NCBI GenBank assembly: GCA_963791995.1
Contig: CAWBUQ010000020.1
Location: forward strand, 1 to 64,000
Source: Bog-473 sp963791995
GTDB taxonomy: Bacteria; Actinomycetota; Acidimicrobiia; Acidimicrobiales; RAAP-2
Reading direction: 5' to 3'
DNA length: 64,000 nucleotides
Shown here piece after piece: positions 8,541 to 18,206 of this stretch. Within the stretch, counting starts at the first letter, position 1, and the number at the start of each line of letters is the position of its first letter. A model generated the notes under the pieces. It was given only the letters and a program-made list of their open reading frames with translations. It was not told the DNA's origin and made no database searches. Made by a program: the position numbers and the translations under genes.

Positions 8541-8968
8541 CCGACATGACCGACACGGCCGGCACGGACGCCCCCATCGTGGCCAGCGTTCGCATCGCGG
8601 CACCGCCCGAGGTGGTGTTCCCGTACTTCACCGATCCGGCACTGGCGACGAAGTGGATCGCCGAGACCGCCGCTCTCGACCCTCGTCCGGGGGGATCGTT
8701 CTCCATCGACGTGCGCGGCAACCCGGCCCGGGGCACGTACATCGAAGTCGACCCGCCGCACCGCGTGGTCTTCACTTGGGGCGTCGAGGGTGCGGACGAC
8801 TTCCCGCCTGGGTCCAGCACGGTCGAGGTGGTGCTGGTGGCCGAGGGCGACGACACGGTCGTCACCCTCACGCACCGGGGCCTTCCCAAGGGCTACCGCG
8901 ATTCGCACCGGTCGGGGTGGACCGAGTTTCTCGGCCTGCTGGCGCCGGCGGTCACGTCGGGGAGGTGA
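8537..8968 (+). CDS. SRPBCC domain protein coupled to ArsR
   Basis: This encodes 143 aa. The ATG at 8537 overlaps the ArsR stop (ATGA), showing translational coupling. SVRIAAPPEVVFPYFTDPAL near the N-terminus, KWIAETAALDPRPGGSF and the C-terminal GWTEFLGLLAP are standard for AHSA1-like SRPBCC proteins. It probably binds the small hydrophobic ligand relevant to the neighbouring regulator or the P450-LLM enzyme; this is inferred from context only. Confidence 0.85.
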   Translation: MTDMTDTAGTDAPIVASVRIAAPPEVVFPYFTDPALATKWIAETAALDPRPGGSFSIDVRGNPARGTYIEVDPPHRVVFTWGVEGADDFPPGSSTVEVVLVAEGDDTVVTLTHRGLPKGYRDSHRSGWTEFLGLLAPAVTSGR

Positions 8969-9051
8969 CGCCGGGTCCGGCGGATCGGGGCCGGCCGCCG
9001 GAACTCCCAGGACGGCGGCAAGGGCGGCGACCTGCCCTGGGCCCTCGAAAA

Positions 9052-9065
9052 GAGAACGTGTTACA
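9052..9065. promoter_or_regulatory. KstR-like operator candidate upstream of igr-like operon
   Basis: GAGAACGTGTTACA matches TnnAACnnGTTnnA at every fixed position except the first T. It lies 63 bp before the first gene of the fadE-chsH2-fadE-chsH1-ltp2 run. Confidence 0.45.
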
Positions 9066-9128
9066 GTTTTTGCGAGCGCGGCCTTGACCTGGCAGGGACC
9101 GCAGCGAAGCACGCGAGGCTGCCCCACG

Positions 9129-10312
9129 ATGTTCCTCGAAGAGAGCCCCGAGCAGCAGCAGCTGCGCGCCGAGTTGCGTGGCTACTACGACGAGCTGCTG
9201 ACCGACGAGGTGCGCGCCGGCTTGGCTGCCGGGCGGAGAGGGCGGCGAGGCGTGGACCGACGTCGTCGCGCCAGATCGGCAAGGACGGCTGGCTCGGCAT
9301 CGGCTGGCCGGTCGAGTTCGGCGGGCAGGGACGGCCGGCCACCGACCAGTTCATCTTCTTCGACGAGACGCGTCGCGCCGGCGCGCCGTTCCCCTTCGTC
9401 ACCATCAACACGGTCGGCCCGACGATCATGCGCTACGGCACGGACGAGCAGAAGTCCTTCTTCTTGCCCGAAGATCCTCGCCGGCGAGCTCAACTTCGCC
9501 ATCGGCTACACCGAGCCTGAGGCCGGCACCGATCTCGCCTCGCTGCGCACGCGCGCCGTACGCGACGGCGAGGAGTACGTCGTCAACGGGGCGAAGATCT
9601 TCACGTCGGGCGCGGACCAGGCCGACTACATCTGGCTGGCCGTGCGCACCGATCCCGAACGTCTCCAAGCACAAGGGAATCTCGATCCTGTGCGTCCCGA
9701 CCACATCGCCCGGCTTCGAGTGGTCGATCATCAACACGGTCGGCGGCCTCACCACGACGCAGACCTTCTACGACAACGTGCGCGTCCCGCGTGGCCAACC
9801 GGGTCGGGGACGAGAACGAGGGCTGGCGCATGATCACGACGCAGCTCAACCACGAGCGGGTCGGGCTGGCCGCGTGGAGCGGGCTGGCCATCTCGCTGTA
9901 CCAGGACGTGGTGGCCTGGGCGGCCCGGCAGGCGACCGACGACGGCAAGACGCTGATCGACCAGGGCTGGGTGCAGATGGATCTCGCCAAGTGCCACGCC
10001 GAGCTCGAGGCGATGTGGCTGCTGAACTGGCGCATGGCGGTGCACGTGGCCGACGGCGAGCTGACCGGGGCGGAGTCGTCGTCGATCAAGGTGTTCGGGA
10101 CCGAGCGCATCATCGAGGTGACGCGGCTGCTGCTGGGCGTCGTGGGCGCGGCGGGCTATCTGGTGCCGGGTTCTCCGGGAGCGGTGCTGCGCGGCCGCGT
10201 GGAGGCCACGGGCCGCCAGGCGCAGATCAACACCTTCGGCGGCGGCGTGAACGAGGTGCAGCGCGAGATCGTGGCCACCGCCGGGCTGGGGATGACGCGG
10301 GGGTCGCGGTGA
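9129..10312 (+). CDS. acyl-CoA dehydrogenase, FadE29/ChsE2-like by position; frameshifted as sequenced
   Basis: The start is ATG 9129 (MFLEESPEQQQLRAELRGYY). The protein reads well only by switching frame near 9230, 9275, 9470, 9660 and 9795. At several of these, one extra base (for example CCCGAAG for CCCAAG) accounts for the shift. Across the breaks the acyl-CoA dehydrogenase text is conserved: DGWLGIGWPVEFGG, LNFAIGYTEPEAGTDLASL, GAKIFTSGADQADYIWLAVR, NEGWRMITTQLNHERVG and a final FGGGVNEVQREIVA. Expected length is about 394 aa. It heads a tightly coupled operon; in mycobacteria the equivalent FadE28-FadE29 heterotetramer dehydrogenates the 3-carbon steroid side-chain CoA ester. Likely sequence errors, not decay. 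Confidence 0.7.
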
Positions 10313-11374
10313 GCGGGCGGCCGAGCGGTTCGAGGAGCTGTCGGCATTCCCCGACCACAGCGCCGAGCTGGCGGCATCTGGTGGGGCAGTCGGCGGGGTC
10401 GCCGAACCTGTCGCCCGACGCGGTGAACGTGCCGATGATCCGGCACTGGGTCGAGGCCATGGGCGACCACAACCCCGTCTACGTCTCCGATGCCGCCGCC
10501 CGTGAGGCGGGCTATGACCAGCGCATACGCGCCGCCGACCATGCTCCAGGCCTGGATCATGCGCGGCCTGCGCGCCTCACTGCTCATCGAAGAAGCCAGG
10601 GCCGCCGGCGCAGAGCAGGGGAAGCGGACCCACCGACGCGATGATGGCCCTGCTCGACGACGAGGGACTGACGTCGGTGGTGGCGACCAACTGCGAGCAG
10701 CACTACGACCGTCCCTTGGTGGTGGGGGACCGGGTGCTGGCACGCTCGGTGATCGAGTCGATCTCGGACCCCAAGCGGACGGCGCTCGGTACCGGGCGCT
10801 TCCTCACGACCCGCTTGGACTACGTCGCCGTCCCCGACGGCGACGTGCCGCCGGAAGAAGAGGTCACGCCAGAGGCGGTGCAGGCGCTCTTCGACGCAGG
10901 CGAGCCGGTTGCCACCATGCGCTTTCGCATCCTCAAGTTCCTGCCGCCCGTACCGGAAGCCGGCGCGGCCGCCGCGGCCACGACCCGCGCTCACGCAAAG
11001 ACAATGCGTTCTGGTTCGAGGGCGCGCAGGCGCATCGCCTGCTGATCCAGCATTGCACCTCGTGCGGCACGCTGCGCCACCCGCCCCTGCCCGCCTGCGG
11101 CGTGTGCGGCTCGCTCGACTGGGACACCGTGGAGGCGTCGGGCCGGGGCACGTTGTACTCCTTCGTGGTCGTGCACTACCCGCAGGTCCCTGCATTCGAG
11201 TACCCGCTGCCCATCGGCCTGGTGGAACTGGAGGAGGGGACGCGCGTCGTGGCGAATCTCGCTGAGGTGGCGACCGAGGACATCGAGATCGGGATGGCGC
11301 TGCGGGCCGAGTTCGTCGACTTCGACGAGGACTTGTCGTTGCCAGTGTTCGTGCCGGCGGGGGGAGGTGCCTGA
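10309..11374 (+). CDS. chsH2: ChsH2-like MaoC-DUF35 protein (enoyl-CoA hydratase subunit and aldolase partner), frameshifted as sequenced
   Basis: GTG 10309 overlaps the preceding stop. Reading across about five frame changes gives a hotdog domain (MIRHWVEAMGDHNPVYVSDA, then MLQAWIMRGLRASLLIEE and NCEQHYDRPLVVGDRVLARS). A DUF35 domain follows, with zinc ribbon CTSCGTLRHPPLPACGVCGS and an OB fold (GTLYSFVVVHYPQVPAFEYP). This MaoC-DUF35 order is that of mycobacterial ChsH2, whose N-terminal part pairs with ChsH1 and whose DUF35 part binds Ltp2. The hydratase histidine is replaced by Tyr (DHNPVY), so the active His is probably supplied by ChsH1. It overlaps the next gene by one base. Confidence 0.75.
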
Positions 11375-12512
11375 TGGACTTCCGGCTCAGTGAAGAACAG
11401 CTCGCCGTGTCCGAGGCAGCGACGGGCATCTTCGCCGGGATGGCCGACCCCGAGCGCATCGCCGTAATTGAGGCGAGCGAGGATCGCATCGACCGCGACC
11501 TCTGGCGCGCCCTCGCCGACGCCGACCTGCTCGGTCTGGCCGTGCCCGAAGCCGACGGCGGCGCGGGGTACGGCCTGATGGAGCTCTGCCTGCTCCTCGA
11601 GGCGCAGGGCACCGCGGTGGCACCCGTGCCGCTGTGGCCCACCCTCCTGCTCGGCGCCCTGCCCATCGCCCACTTCGGCTCCGAGGCGCAGCGCTCGCGA
11701 CTGCTACCTGGCGTGGTGGCGGGGGAGACGATCTTGACGGGGGCCTTGTCGGGGTGCGCGACCAGCCCGACGTGCTCCCCATCCGTGGCGGCACGCCCGG
11801 CGGGGAATGGCTGGGTGCTCGAGGGAACCGAGCTGGCGGTGCCCCAGGCACACGTGGCGGCGCGCATCGTCGTGCCCGCCCGCACCGAGGACGGGATCCT
11901 CATGGCCCTCGTCGACCCCGAGGCGCCCGGCGTGATCCTCGAGCGCGCCGTGACGACCAACCGCGAGATCCACCCGCACCTGCATCTCAACGAGGCATAT
12001 CGGTGGCGGCCGAGGACATCGTCGTCGGACCCGATATGGGGCGCCCCGTACTCGACTTCGTGCTGATCGCCGCCACCGTCGGGTTGTGCGCGCTGCAGGT
12101 CGGCGTGTGCGAGGCGGCGCTCGCCCGGACCGCCATCTACCTCAACACCAGGAATCAGTTCGGGCGGCCTCTCAGCACCTTCCAGGGCACCATGCTCAAG
12201 GCAGCGGATGCGGCCATCGACATCGAGGCCATGCGCGTCACGTGGCAGAACGCCGCCTGGCGGGTCGACACCGGGCGCGACGCCGCGGACGCGGCCCGCG
12301 TCGCCAAATGGCAGGCCTCCGAGCGCGGGCAGCGCGCCGTGCACACGACCCAGCACCTGCACGGCGGGATGGGTGCCGACATCACCTATCCCATCCACCG
12401 CTACTTCTTGTGGGGCAAGCAGATCGAGCTGCTGCTGGGCGGCCCGAGTGCCCAGTTGGCGCGGCTCGGTGCCGACATCGCGGAGCGGGCGTTGACGGAG
12501 GTGGGGCAATGA
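11374..12512 (+). CDS. acyl-CoA dehydrogenase, FadE28/ChsE1-like by position; one frameshift
   Basis: ATG 11374 shares one base with the ChsH2 stop. The frame runs from MDFRLSEEQLAVSEAATGIF through EADGGAGYGLMELCLLLEAQ to about 11995. There it shifts to VAAEDIVVGPDMGRPVLDFV and continues through ALARTAIYLNTRNQFGRPLS, QHLHGGMGADITYPIHRYFL and LTEVGQ. Total is about 380 aa, normal for FadE proteins, and the C-terminal dehydrogenase motifs are intact. Residues 128-145 look unlike the family, so further small indels there are possible. By position it is the second subunit of a heteromeric dehydrogenase with the product of 9129-10312. Confidence 0.75.
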
Positions 12513-12961
12513 CGATCGCTGCGACAGCAGGACCGACCTACGCGGAGGTCTCGGTGGGCGACGAGCTGCCCACCTTGGCGCTGCCCATCACCAGGACGCT
12601 GATCGTCTCGGGGGCCATCGCCAGCCGCGACTACCAGGACGTGCACCACGAGCACGTCCTGGCCAAGGAACGGGGCTCCAAGGACATCTTCATGAACATC
12701 TTGACGACCAACGGACTGGTCGGGCGCTACGTCACCGACTGGTCCGGGCCACGCAGCCGCCTGGTGGACGTGAACATCCGCCTCGGTGCGCCCAACTATC
12801 CCGACTGCGTCATGACCCTGACCGGGTCCGTGACCGAGAAGGGTCCGGTGGCCGAGGACGGTCAGAGCGGCGCGGTCACGGTGTCGGTGCGGGGGGCGAA
12901 CGAGCTGGGCGACCACGTGACCGGGACCGTCACGCTGACGCTGCCGGTGGAGGCCGCCTGA
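12509..12961 (+). CDS. chsH1: ChsH1-like MaoC hydratase subunit
   Basis: This encodes 150 aa, with ATG 12509 overlapping the preceding stop by four bases. It is a single hotdog domain with SRDYQDVHHEHVLAKERGSK, which supplies the Asp and His expected for R-hydratase chemistry, and NILTTNGLVGRYVTDWSGPR. In mycobacteria ChsH1 and ChsH2 form a heteromeric enoyl-CoA hydratase acting on the 3-carbon steroid side chain. ChsH2 here lacks the histidine, which fits a shared active site. The stop overlaps the ltp2 start by one base. Confidence 0.85.
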   Translation: MTIAATAGPTYAEVSVGDELPTLALPITRTLIVSGAIASRDYQDVHHEHVLAKERGSKDIFMNILTTNGLVGRYVTDWSGPRSRLVDVNIRLGAPNYPDCVMTLTGSVTEKGPVAEDGQSGAVTVSVRGANELGDHVTGTVTLTLPVEAA

Positions 12962-14139
12962 TGCCGCACGCCTTCTCGGGCAAGGTCGCCATCGCCGGCA
13001 TCGGGGCGACGGAGTTCTCCAAGGACTCGGGACGCTCGGAGCTGCGCCTCGCCGTCGAGGCGGTCGCCGCCGCCCTGAAGGACGCGGGAATCGCTCCTTC
13101 CGACGTGCAGGGCATGGTGACCTTCAGCTCCGACACCAATCCTGACATCGACATCGCACGGAGCCTCGGGATCGGCGACCTGACCTTCTTCAGCCGCATC
13201 CACTACGGCGGCGGCGCGGCGTGCGGCACCATTCAGCAGGCGGCGCTCGCCGTCTCATCGGGGGTGGCCGACGTCGTCGTCTGCTACCGGGCCTTCAACG
13301 AGCGCTCGGGGTCCCGCTTCGGCATGGGTGTGCAGGGTCGGCCGCCGATCCCCACCGCAGAGAACGCGCACATGGCGTCGTACCTGCCGGTGGGGTTGCT
13401 GACCCCGGCGTCGTGGGTCGCCATGGCGGCGCAGCGCTACCTGCACGTGACCGGTGCCACCAGCGAGGACCTCGGCCGAGTCGCCGTCGCGGACCGCAGG
13501 CACGCGGCGACGAACCCCAAGGCGTGGTTCTACGAGCAGCCGATCACCTTGGAAGAGCATCAAGCGAGCCGCTGGATCGTCGAGCCGCTGCACCTCCTCG
13601 ATTGCTGCCAGGAGACCGACGGCGGCCAGGCTCTCGTCGTGACATCGCTCGAACGGGCCCGCGACCTTACGACCACCCCCGTCGTGGTGCAGGCGGCCGC
13701 GCAGGGTTCGGGTGCGGGCCAGGACATGATGACGAGCTACTACCGCGACGACCTACTCGGGCTGCCCGAAATGAATGTGGTCGCCCGCCAGCTCTGGGAG
13801 ACCTCGGGTCTCGGGCCGGCTGACATGCAGGCGGCGATCCTCTACGACCACTTCACTCCCTACGTCCTCTACCAGCTCGAGGAGCTCGGTTTCTGCCCCA
13901 AGGGGGCGGCCAAGGACTTCGTCCGCGACGGCAGGATCGAGATCGGTGGTGCGTTGCCGATCAACACGCACGGCGGCCAGCTCGGCGAGGCGTACCTGCA
14001 CGGCATGAACGGCATCGCCGAGGGCGTTCGTCTCGTCCGCGGGACCTCGGTGAACCAGGTCGCTGGGCTCGAGCACGTCGTGGTCACCGCCGGCACCGGC
14101 GTGCCGACCAGCGGGCTGGTCCTCGGCGTCGACCGCTGA
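12961..14139 (+). CDS. ltp2: Ltp2-like thiolase-fold retro-aldolase
   Basis: This encodes 392 aa, from ATG 12961. It is a thiolase-superfamily lipid-transfer-like protein (VAIAGIGATEFSKDSGRSE, GGGAACGTIQQAALAVSSGV, NTHGGQLGEAYLHGMNGIAE). Ltp2 is known to cleave the 17-hydroxy steroid-CoA made by ChsH1-ChsH2 into androstenedione-type product and propionyl-CoA, using conserved tyrosines; candidates are in YDHFTPYVLY and GEAYLHG. Ltp2 needs the DUF35 domain of ChsH2 for activity, and both genes are here in one operon. The sequence is intact and the last of the unit. Confidence 0.88.
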   Translation: MPHAFSGKVAIAGIGATEFSKDSGRSELRLAVEAVAAALKDAGIAPSDVQGMVTFSSDTNPDIDIARSLGIGDLTFFSRIHYGGGAACGTIQQAALAVSSGVADVVVCYRAFNERSGSRFGMGVQGRPPIPTAENAHMASYLPVGLLTPASWVAMAAQRYLHVTGATSEDLGRVAVADRRHAATNPKAWFYEQPITLEEHQASRWIVEPLHLLDCCQETDGGQALVVTSLERARDLTTTPVVVQAAAQGSGAGQDMMTSYYRDDLLGLPEMNVVARQLWETSGLGPADMQAAILYDHFTPYVLYQLEELGFCPKGAAKDFVRDGRIEIGGALPINTHGGQLGEAYLHGMNGIAEGVRLVRGTSVNQVAGLEHVVVTAGTGVPTSGLVLGVDR

Positions 14140-14148
14140 ACTGAACCG

Positions 14149-15069
14149 CTAGGTCGTCGCCCCGCCGGAGTTGCCGGCGGTCCCGCTGCCCGACCCGGCG
14201 CCGCCGGCCCCGCTTGTCGGCGATGACGTCATGCCGCAGCTGGTGACGTAGCCGGTGATGCCGCCGAGACTGATCTTGACCGGGCCGCGGCCGAGTGCAT
14301 ACCACGTCGTGCTGGACAGATCCTTGGTGAGTTCCGGTTTGATTGCTGCGTTCAGCACACTGGCCGCGGACTTCAATGCGTTGGTGATGCTGATCGACTT
14401 GAGGTTCGAGCGCACCGCTAACGCGTTGTGGTACGTGGCGCCGGGGATGTGCAGCGTCGGGACGATGGTGCCGCTCTGGCGGATGGTGACGGCCATGTCC
14501 AGACCGGTGGCGTTCGCCGGCAGGACCGCCTTCATCTCAGTGAGGTCGCTGGCGCTGAGCGGCGCGCTGAGGTGCAAGCTCGACGTCGAGGAGCCTCCCG
14601 AGAGGAGGGCGTGGACCGACGGAAACGCGGTGTCGCCCTCGATCCGATAGGCCTGGCCGGCTGCTTGGCCGCTCGACGGGATGGTGACCAGCCCCCCGCT
14701 GGTGGTCAAGATGTAGCGCAGCGCCGCGTTGGTCGGCACGGTCGTGCCGTCCGCCGTCGTCGAGCTGGACTCGTCGACGGTGATGGAGCGGCCGGTGGGC
14801 ACGCTCCCGATGGCTGCGATCGTGAGCGTCTCGGTGCCCGCGACGGCGCCCGAGTTGACCGTTTCGTTGCACGTCCAGCCGACCTTGAGGGGGTAGAAGT
14901 AGTCCTTCCAGGTATGGCCCGAGGTGGCGGCTCCGGCCACGCCACCGGCCACGGCCGTCGTCGCCAAGGCCGTCCCCGGCAGCGAGGCGGCCGCGGCCAC
15001 GCCCGAGACCAGGAGCAGGGATCGCCACGTGGGCAGGGAGCGCCACCGTCGAATGCATTGCGTGCGCAT
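14149..15069 (-). CDS. secreted protein of unknown function
   Basis: This encodes 306 aa from ATG 15069. The N-terminus has Arg residues, then a hydrophobic stretch (SLLLVSGVAAAASLPGTALA), a typical Sec signal. The mature part begins near TSGHTWKDYFYPLKVGWTCN, has two cysteines (TCNETV and VTSCGM) that may pair, and ends in a Gly/Ser/Thr-rich tail. I do not recognise the family. It converges with ltp2, leaving nine bases between the stops. Confidence 0.65.
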   Translation of the reverse strand: MRTQCIRRWRSLPTWRSLLLVSGVAAAASLPGTALATTAVAGGVAGAATSGHTWKDYFYPLKVGWTCNETVNSGAVAGTETLTIAAIGSVPTGRSITVDESSSTTADGTTVPTNAALRYILTTSGGLVTIPSSGQAAGQAYRIEGDTAFPSVHALLSGGSSTSSLHLSAPLSASDLTEMKAVLPANATGLDMAVTIRQSGTIVPTLHIPGATYHNALAVRSNLKSISITNALKSAASVLNAAIKPELTKDLSSTTWYALGRGPVKISLGGITGYVTSCGMTSSPTSGAGGAGSGSGTAGNSGGATT

Positions 15070-15161
15070 CGGCCTCCGATCTGCCGCGCCGGTAGGGCCG
15101 ACCGCAAAATGGTACAGACACCGACGGCCTCGGAGTGACGAATGCCTCGCCGGTTCCGCGT

Positions 15162-16880
15162 TCAGATGGGCCGGTCGCCCACCGCGGCCTCGAGCGCGGC
15201 GACGTCCTGGGGACGCAGCGGCACGTAGTCGATGCGCTTGTTGGGACGCCACAGCACCGGCTCGGCACAGTTCCATCGCTCGCTGCGCAGCGCCCGCTTG
15301 ATCACCTTGTTGGTCGCCGTCGCCGGCAGTTCCCTGCTCATGCGCACGAAACGCGGCGCCCACTTGGTACCGAGGTCGCTCTGCGCTGCGAAGAAGGCCG
15401 GCAGGTCGGCGGCGTCGAGCGACTCGACGCCAGGACGCAACTGCACCGCCGCCATGACCTGGTCACCGACGACGGGATCGGGTACGGCGTAGACGGCGGC
15501 CAGCACGACGTCGGGATGTCGCTGCAGAATCCGCTCGATCGGCGCCGACGCGAAGTTCTCGCCGTCAACCCTGAGCCAGTCGTGGTCCCGCCCGGCGAAG
15601 TAGAAGAACCCGGCTTCGTCGCGATAGGCGAGGTCGCCCGTCCAGTACCACCCCTCGCGCAGGCGGGCCCGCTCGGCGTCGTCGTTGTGCCAATAGCCCT
15701 CGAAGCCCGCACCCCCGCCCTTCGATACCAGTTCGCCGATCGCCTCCTCGGCGTTGAGCAGGCGGCCGAGTTCGTCGAAGAGCGCCGGCGGGCACTCGTG
15801 GCCCGTCTCCGGGTCGAGCACGACGGTTCCCTCCGGCGCGCGCCCCAGCGCGCCCGGAGGTGTGTCCGGGGTCCGTTGCACCGTTGCCCCACCTTCGGTG
15901 GAGCCGTAGGAATCGGTCACCGCGACGTCGAAGCGCTCGGCAAAGCGCGCCACGTCATCAGTCGACCCTTCGTTGCCGAAGGCGCGCACGAGGGGGTTGT
16001 CGGCGTCGTCGGGTTGCTCGGGGGTGGCCAAGATGTACGACAGCGGCTTGCCCACGTAGTTGAAGTAGGTCGAACCGGTGGCCCGCACGTCGGGGAGGAA
16101 CCCGGAGGCGGAGAAGCGGCCCGTGGTCGGGAGCGCCACCGTCGATCCCGCCATCAACGCCGGGCCCCAGCCCGCCATCAACGCGTTGGAGTGGAAGAGC
16201 GGCATGGCGACGTAGCACACGTCCTCGGGGGTGAGCGCGTACATCTGGGCCACGATGGCGCCGATGCGGGCCAGGCGCCCCTGGCTGCACAGGCACGCCT
16301 TGGGCGCCCCCGAGGTGCCGGAGGTGAACAACAGGTACCCGAGGGAGGCCGGTGTCACGGACGGGTCGACGACGTCGGCCGGGGTGGCGCCGGCGTGCGT
16401 GTCGAGCTCGCCCTGCGCGGCATGAGTGTCGAGCACGAGCACCCGTGTATTGCGCGCCGAGACGGTGCCGAGGACGTCGCCGATCCGTGCGCCCTCGAGC
16501 AGGGGGAGCGAGACGGAGTCGGTGACGAGGAACTGGCATTCGGTGTGCGTGAGATCGCGTACCAGCTCGTCGCCGCGATGGGTGGGGTTGGCGCCCACCA
16601 CGACCGCGCCGGCCATGGCCGCACCCTGGAGCCAGAAGACGAACTCGGGCACGTTGTCCAAGAGGACGGCGACGTGGAACGGGCCCTCGGTGCGGCGGGA
16701 CCGCAACCAGTCCGCACGTGCGGCGGCGCGGGCGGCGACCTCGGCGTGCGTCAGGTGCAGGTCGCCCGCGACCAGGCCGACGCGGGTGTCGCCGGCCCGG
16801 GCCAGCACGGTCCCCGCGATGGTCTCGGGGACCGGGGAACCCTCCGGTCCCGCCGCCTCTTCCTCAGCTGCGGTCACCAC
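15162..16880 (-). CDS. acyl-CoA synthetase, FadD17-like
   Basis: This encodes 572 aa from GTG 16880 (GGAG just upstream; GTG 16877 is equally possible). The adenylate-forming motifs are LLFTSGTSGAPKACLCSQG (P-loop), DSYGSTEGG (A5), YWTGDLAYRDEAGFFYFAGR (A7-A8) and TATNKVIKRALR with the C-terminal lysine. The overall pattern is closest to actinobacterial FadD17/FATP-type ligases that activate side-chain-shortened steroid acids, though substrate is inference. A perfect KstR-like site is 39 bp upstream in the divergent spacer with the LLM gene. Confidence 0.82.
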   Translation of the reverse strand: MVTAAEEEAAGPEGSPVPETIAGTVLARAGDTRVGLVAGDLHLTHAEVAARAAARADWLRSRRTEGPFHVAVLLDNVPEFVFWLQGAAMAGAVVVGANPTHRGDELVRDLTHTECQFLVTDSVSLPLLEGARIGDVLGTVSARNTRVLVLDTHAAQGELDTHAGATPADVVDPSVTPASLGYLLFTSGTSGAPKACLCSQGRLARIGAIVAQMYALTPEDVCYVAMPLFHSNALMAGWGPALMAGSTVALPTTGRFSASGFLPDVRATGSTYFNYVGKPLSYILATPEQPDDADNPLVRAFGNEGSTDDVARFAERFDVAVTDSYGSTEGGATVQRTPDTPPGALGRAPEGTVVLDPETGHECPPALFDELGRLLNAEEAIGELVSKGGGAGFEGYWHNDDAERARLREGWYWTGDLAYRDEAGFFYFAGRDHDWLRVDGENFASAPIERILQRHPDVVLAAVYAVPDPVVGDQVMAAVQLRPGVESLDAADLPAFFAAQSDLGTKWAPRFVRMSRELPATATNKVIKRALRSERWNCAEPVLWRPNKRIDYVPLRPQDVAALEAAVGDRPI

Positions 16881-16918
16881 ATCTCCAAACCTCTGACCTG
16901 GGGTGGGATCCCCATTAT

Positions 16919-16932
16919 TGGAACACGTTGCA
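16919..16932. promoter_or_regulatory. perfect KstR-consensus operator candidate
   Basis: TGGAACACGTTGCA matches TnnAACnnGTTnnA at all fixed positions. It lies between the divergent FadD17-like (start 16880) and LLM (start 17012) genes and could control both. Confidence 0.55.
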
Positions 16933-17011
16933 CTTTAGCCCTCACCGTGTTACCGTCGCTGCAGCGCCGGCGGAACGGTCCGCGGCACCGTAGACGAGGA
17001 CGTGGATCCCC

Positions 17012-18142
17012 ATGGAATTCGGCATCTTCAACGCCGCGTGCGTGCTGCCCCGTTATGTCGAGCGGCACGGCGCATCGGCCGAACACGACCGCATCATGGA
17101 CGAGGTCGCGTTCATTGAGGCGGCGGACCAGGCCGGGTTCAAGTACACGTGGGCATCCGAGCACCACTTCCTGACCGAGTACTCCCACCTTTCGGCGTCC
17201 GAATCGTTCCTCGCCTTCGTGGCCGCCCGGACCAAGAACATCCACATCGGCTCGGGCATCTTCAACATCACGCCGCCGGTCAACCACCCGGCGCGCATCG
17301 CCGAGCGGGTGGCCATGCTCGACCACCTCTCGGGGGGCCGTTTCGAGTTCGGCACCGGCCGGGGTTCGTCGACGACCGAACAGCGCGGCTTCGGGATCGA
17401 GGACCCCGAGCTCACCCGCGAGATGGTGGCCGAGACCTTGCCGCAGATCGTGCGCATGTGGAAGGACGAGGACTACAGCTACGACGGCAAGTTCTTCTCC
17501 ATGCCACAGCGCAACGTCCTGCCCAAGCCCTACTCCAAGCCGCACCCGGCCATCTGGATGGCCGCCGGCAGCCCCTCCACGTTCGACCTGGCCGCCGAGC
17601 TCGGCGTCGGCGTGCTCTGCTTCGGCTTCTCGACCCCGGACCAGCTGACCCCGCTCGTCGCCCGCTACAAGGAGAAGATCGGGGACTGCAAGAACCCGGT
17701 CGGTGGCTTCGTGAACAACAACGTGATGATCACGACGCAGATGATCTGCATGGAGGACGGGGCGAAGGCGCGCCAGACGTTCCTCGATGCGGACTCGAAC
17801 TACCACCTGAGCCTCGTCTTCCGCTACCTCGACACGTTCCCGAAACCCCCCGGCATCCCCGAGTGGCCCGAGATCATCCCCGGCATGGACGCCGCCACGC
17901 TCGACGCCGCCATCGCGGCGGGCGTCACCGCGGTCGGCACTCCTGACGAGGTGGGGAAGGCCATCGAGAACTTCATCGCGACGGGTGCCGACCAGCTTTC
18001 CTTCGGCATGCTCTCGACCTCCATGGAGATCGAGTTGTGCCAGGAGGCCGTCGAGACGTTCGGCAAGCACGTCCTGAACGACTTCGACAAGGACCCGGTG
18101 CACTCCACCACGAAGCAACGCCTCGCCGCCGGCGGCTCGTAG
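17012..18142 (+). CDS. LLM-class flavin-dependent oxidoreductase (alkanal monooxygenase-like)
   Basis: This encodes 376 aa from ATG 17012. It has a luciferase-type barrel: DEVAFIEAADQAGFKYTWAS, EHHFLTEYSHLSASESFLAF, the GSGIFNITPPVNHP strand, and AMLDHLSGGRFEFGTGRGSS. It resembles the FMN-dependent bacterial luciferase group more than the F420 group, judging by the EHHF motif. Divergent from the FadD17-like ligase with a shared KstR-like site, so it may take part in the same lipid or steroid pathway. The substrate is unknown. Confidence 0.83.
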   Translation: MEFGIFNAACVLPRYVERHGASAEHDRIMDEVAFIEAADQAGFKYTWASEHHFLTEYSHLSASESFLAFVAARTKNIHIGSGIFNITPPVNHPARIAERVAMLDHLSGGRFEFGTGRGSSTTEQRGFGIEDPELTREMVAETLPQIVRMWKDEDYSYDGKFFSMPQRNVLPKPYSKPHPAIWMAAGSPSTFDLAAELGVGVLCFGFSTPDQLTPLVARYKEKIGDCKNPVGGFVNNNVMITTQMICMEDGAKARQTFLDADSNYHLSLVFRYLDTFPKPPGIPEWPEIIPGMDAATLDAAIAAGVTAVGTPDEVGKAIENFIATGADQLSFGMLSTSMEIELCQEAVETFGKHVLNDFDKDPVHSTTKQRLAAGGS

Positions 18143-18206
18143 ACACTCCTCGTCGTCCTCGTCCGACCTTCCTCGGGCGGGCCACCGGCCGCGCCTGCGC
18201 CACGCG

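Noticed and set aside
15135..17174. 679-aa plus-strand open frame opposite the FadD17-like gene
   Set aside because: Antisense shadow of a well-conserved ligase in high-GC DNA.
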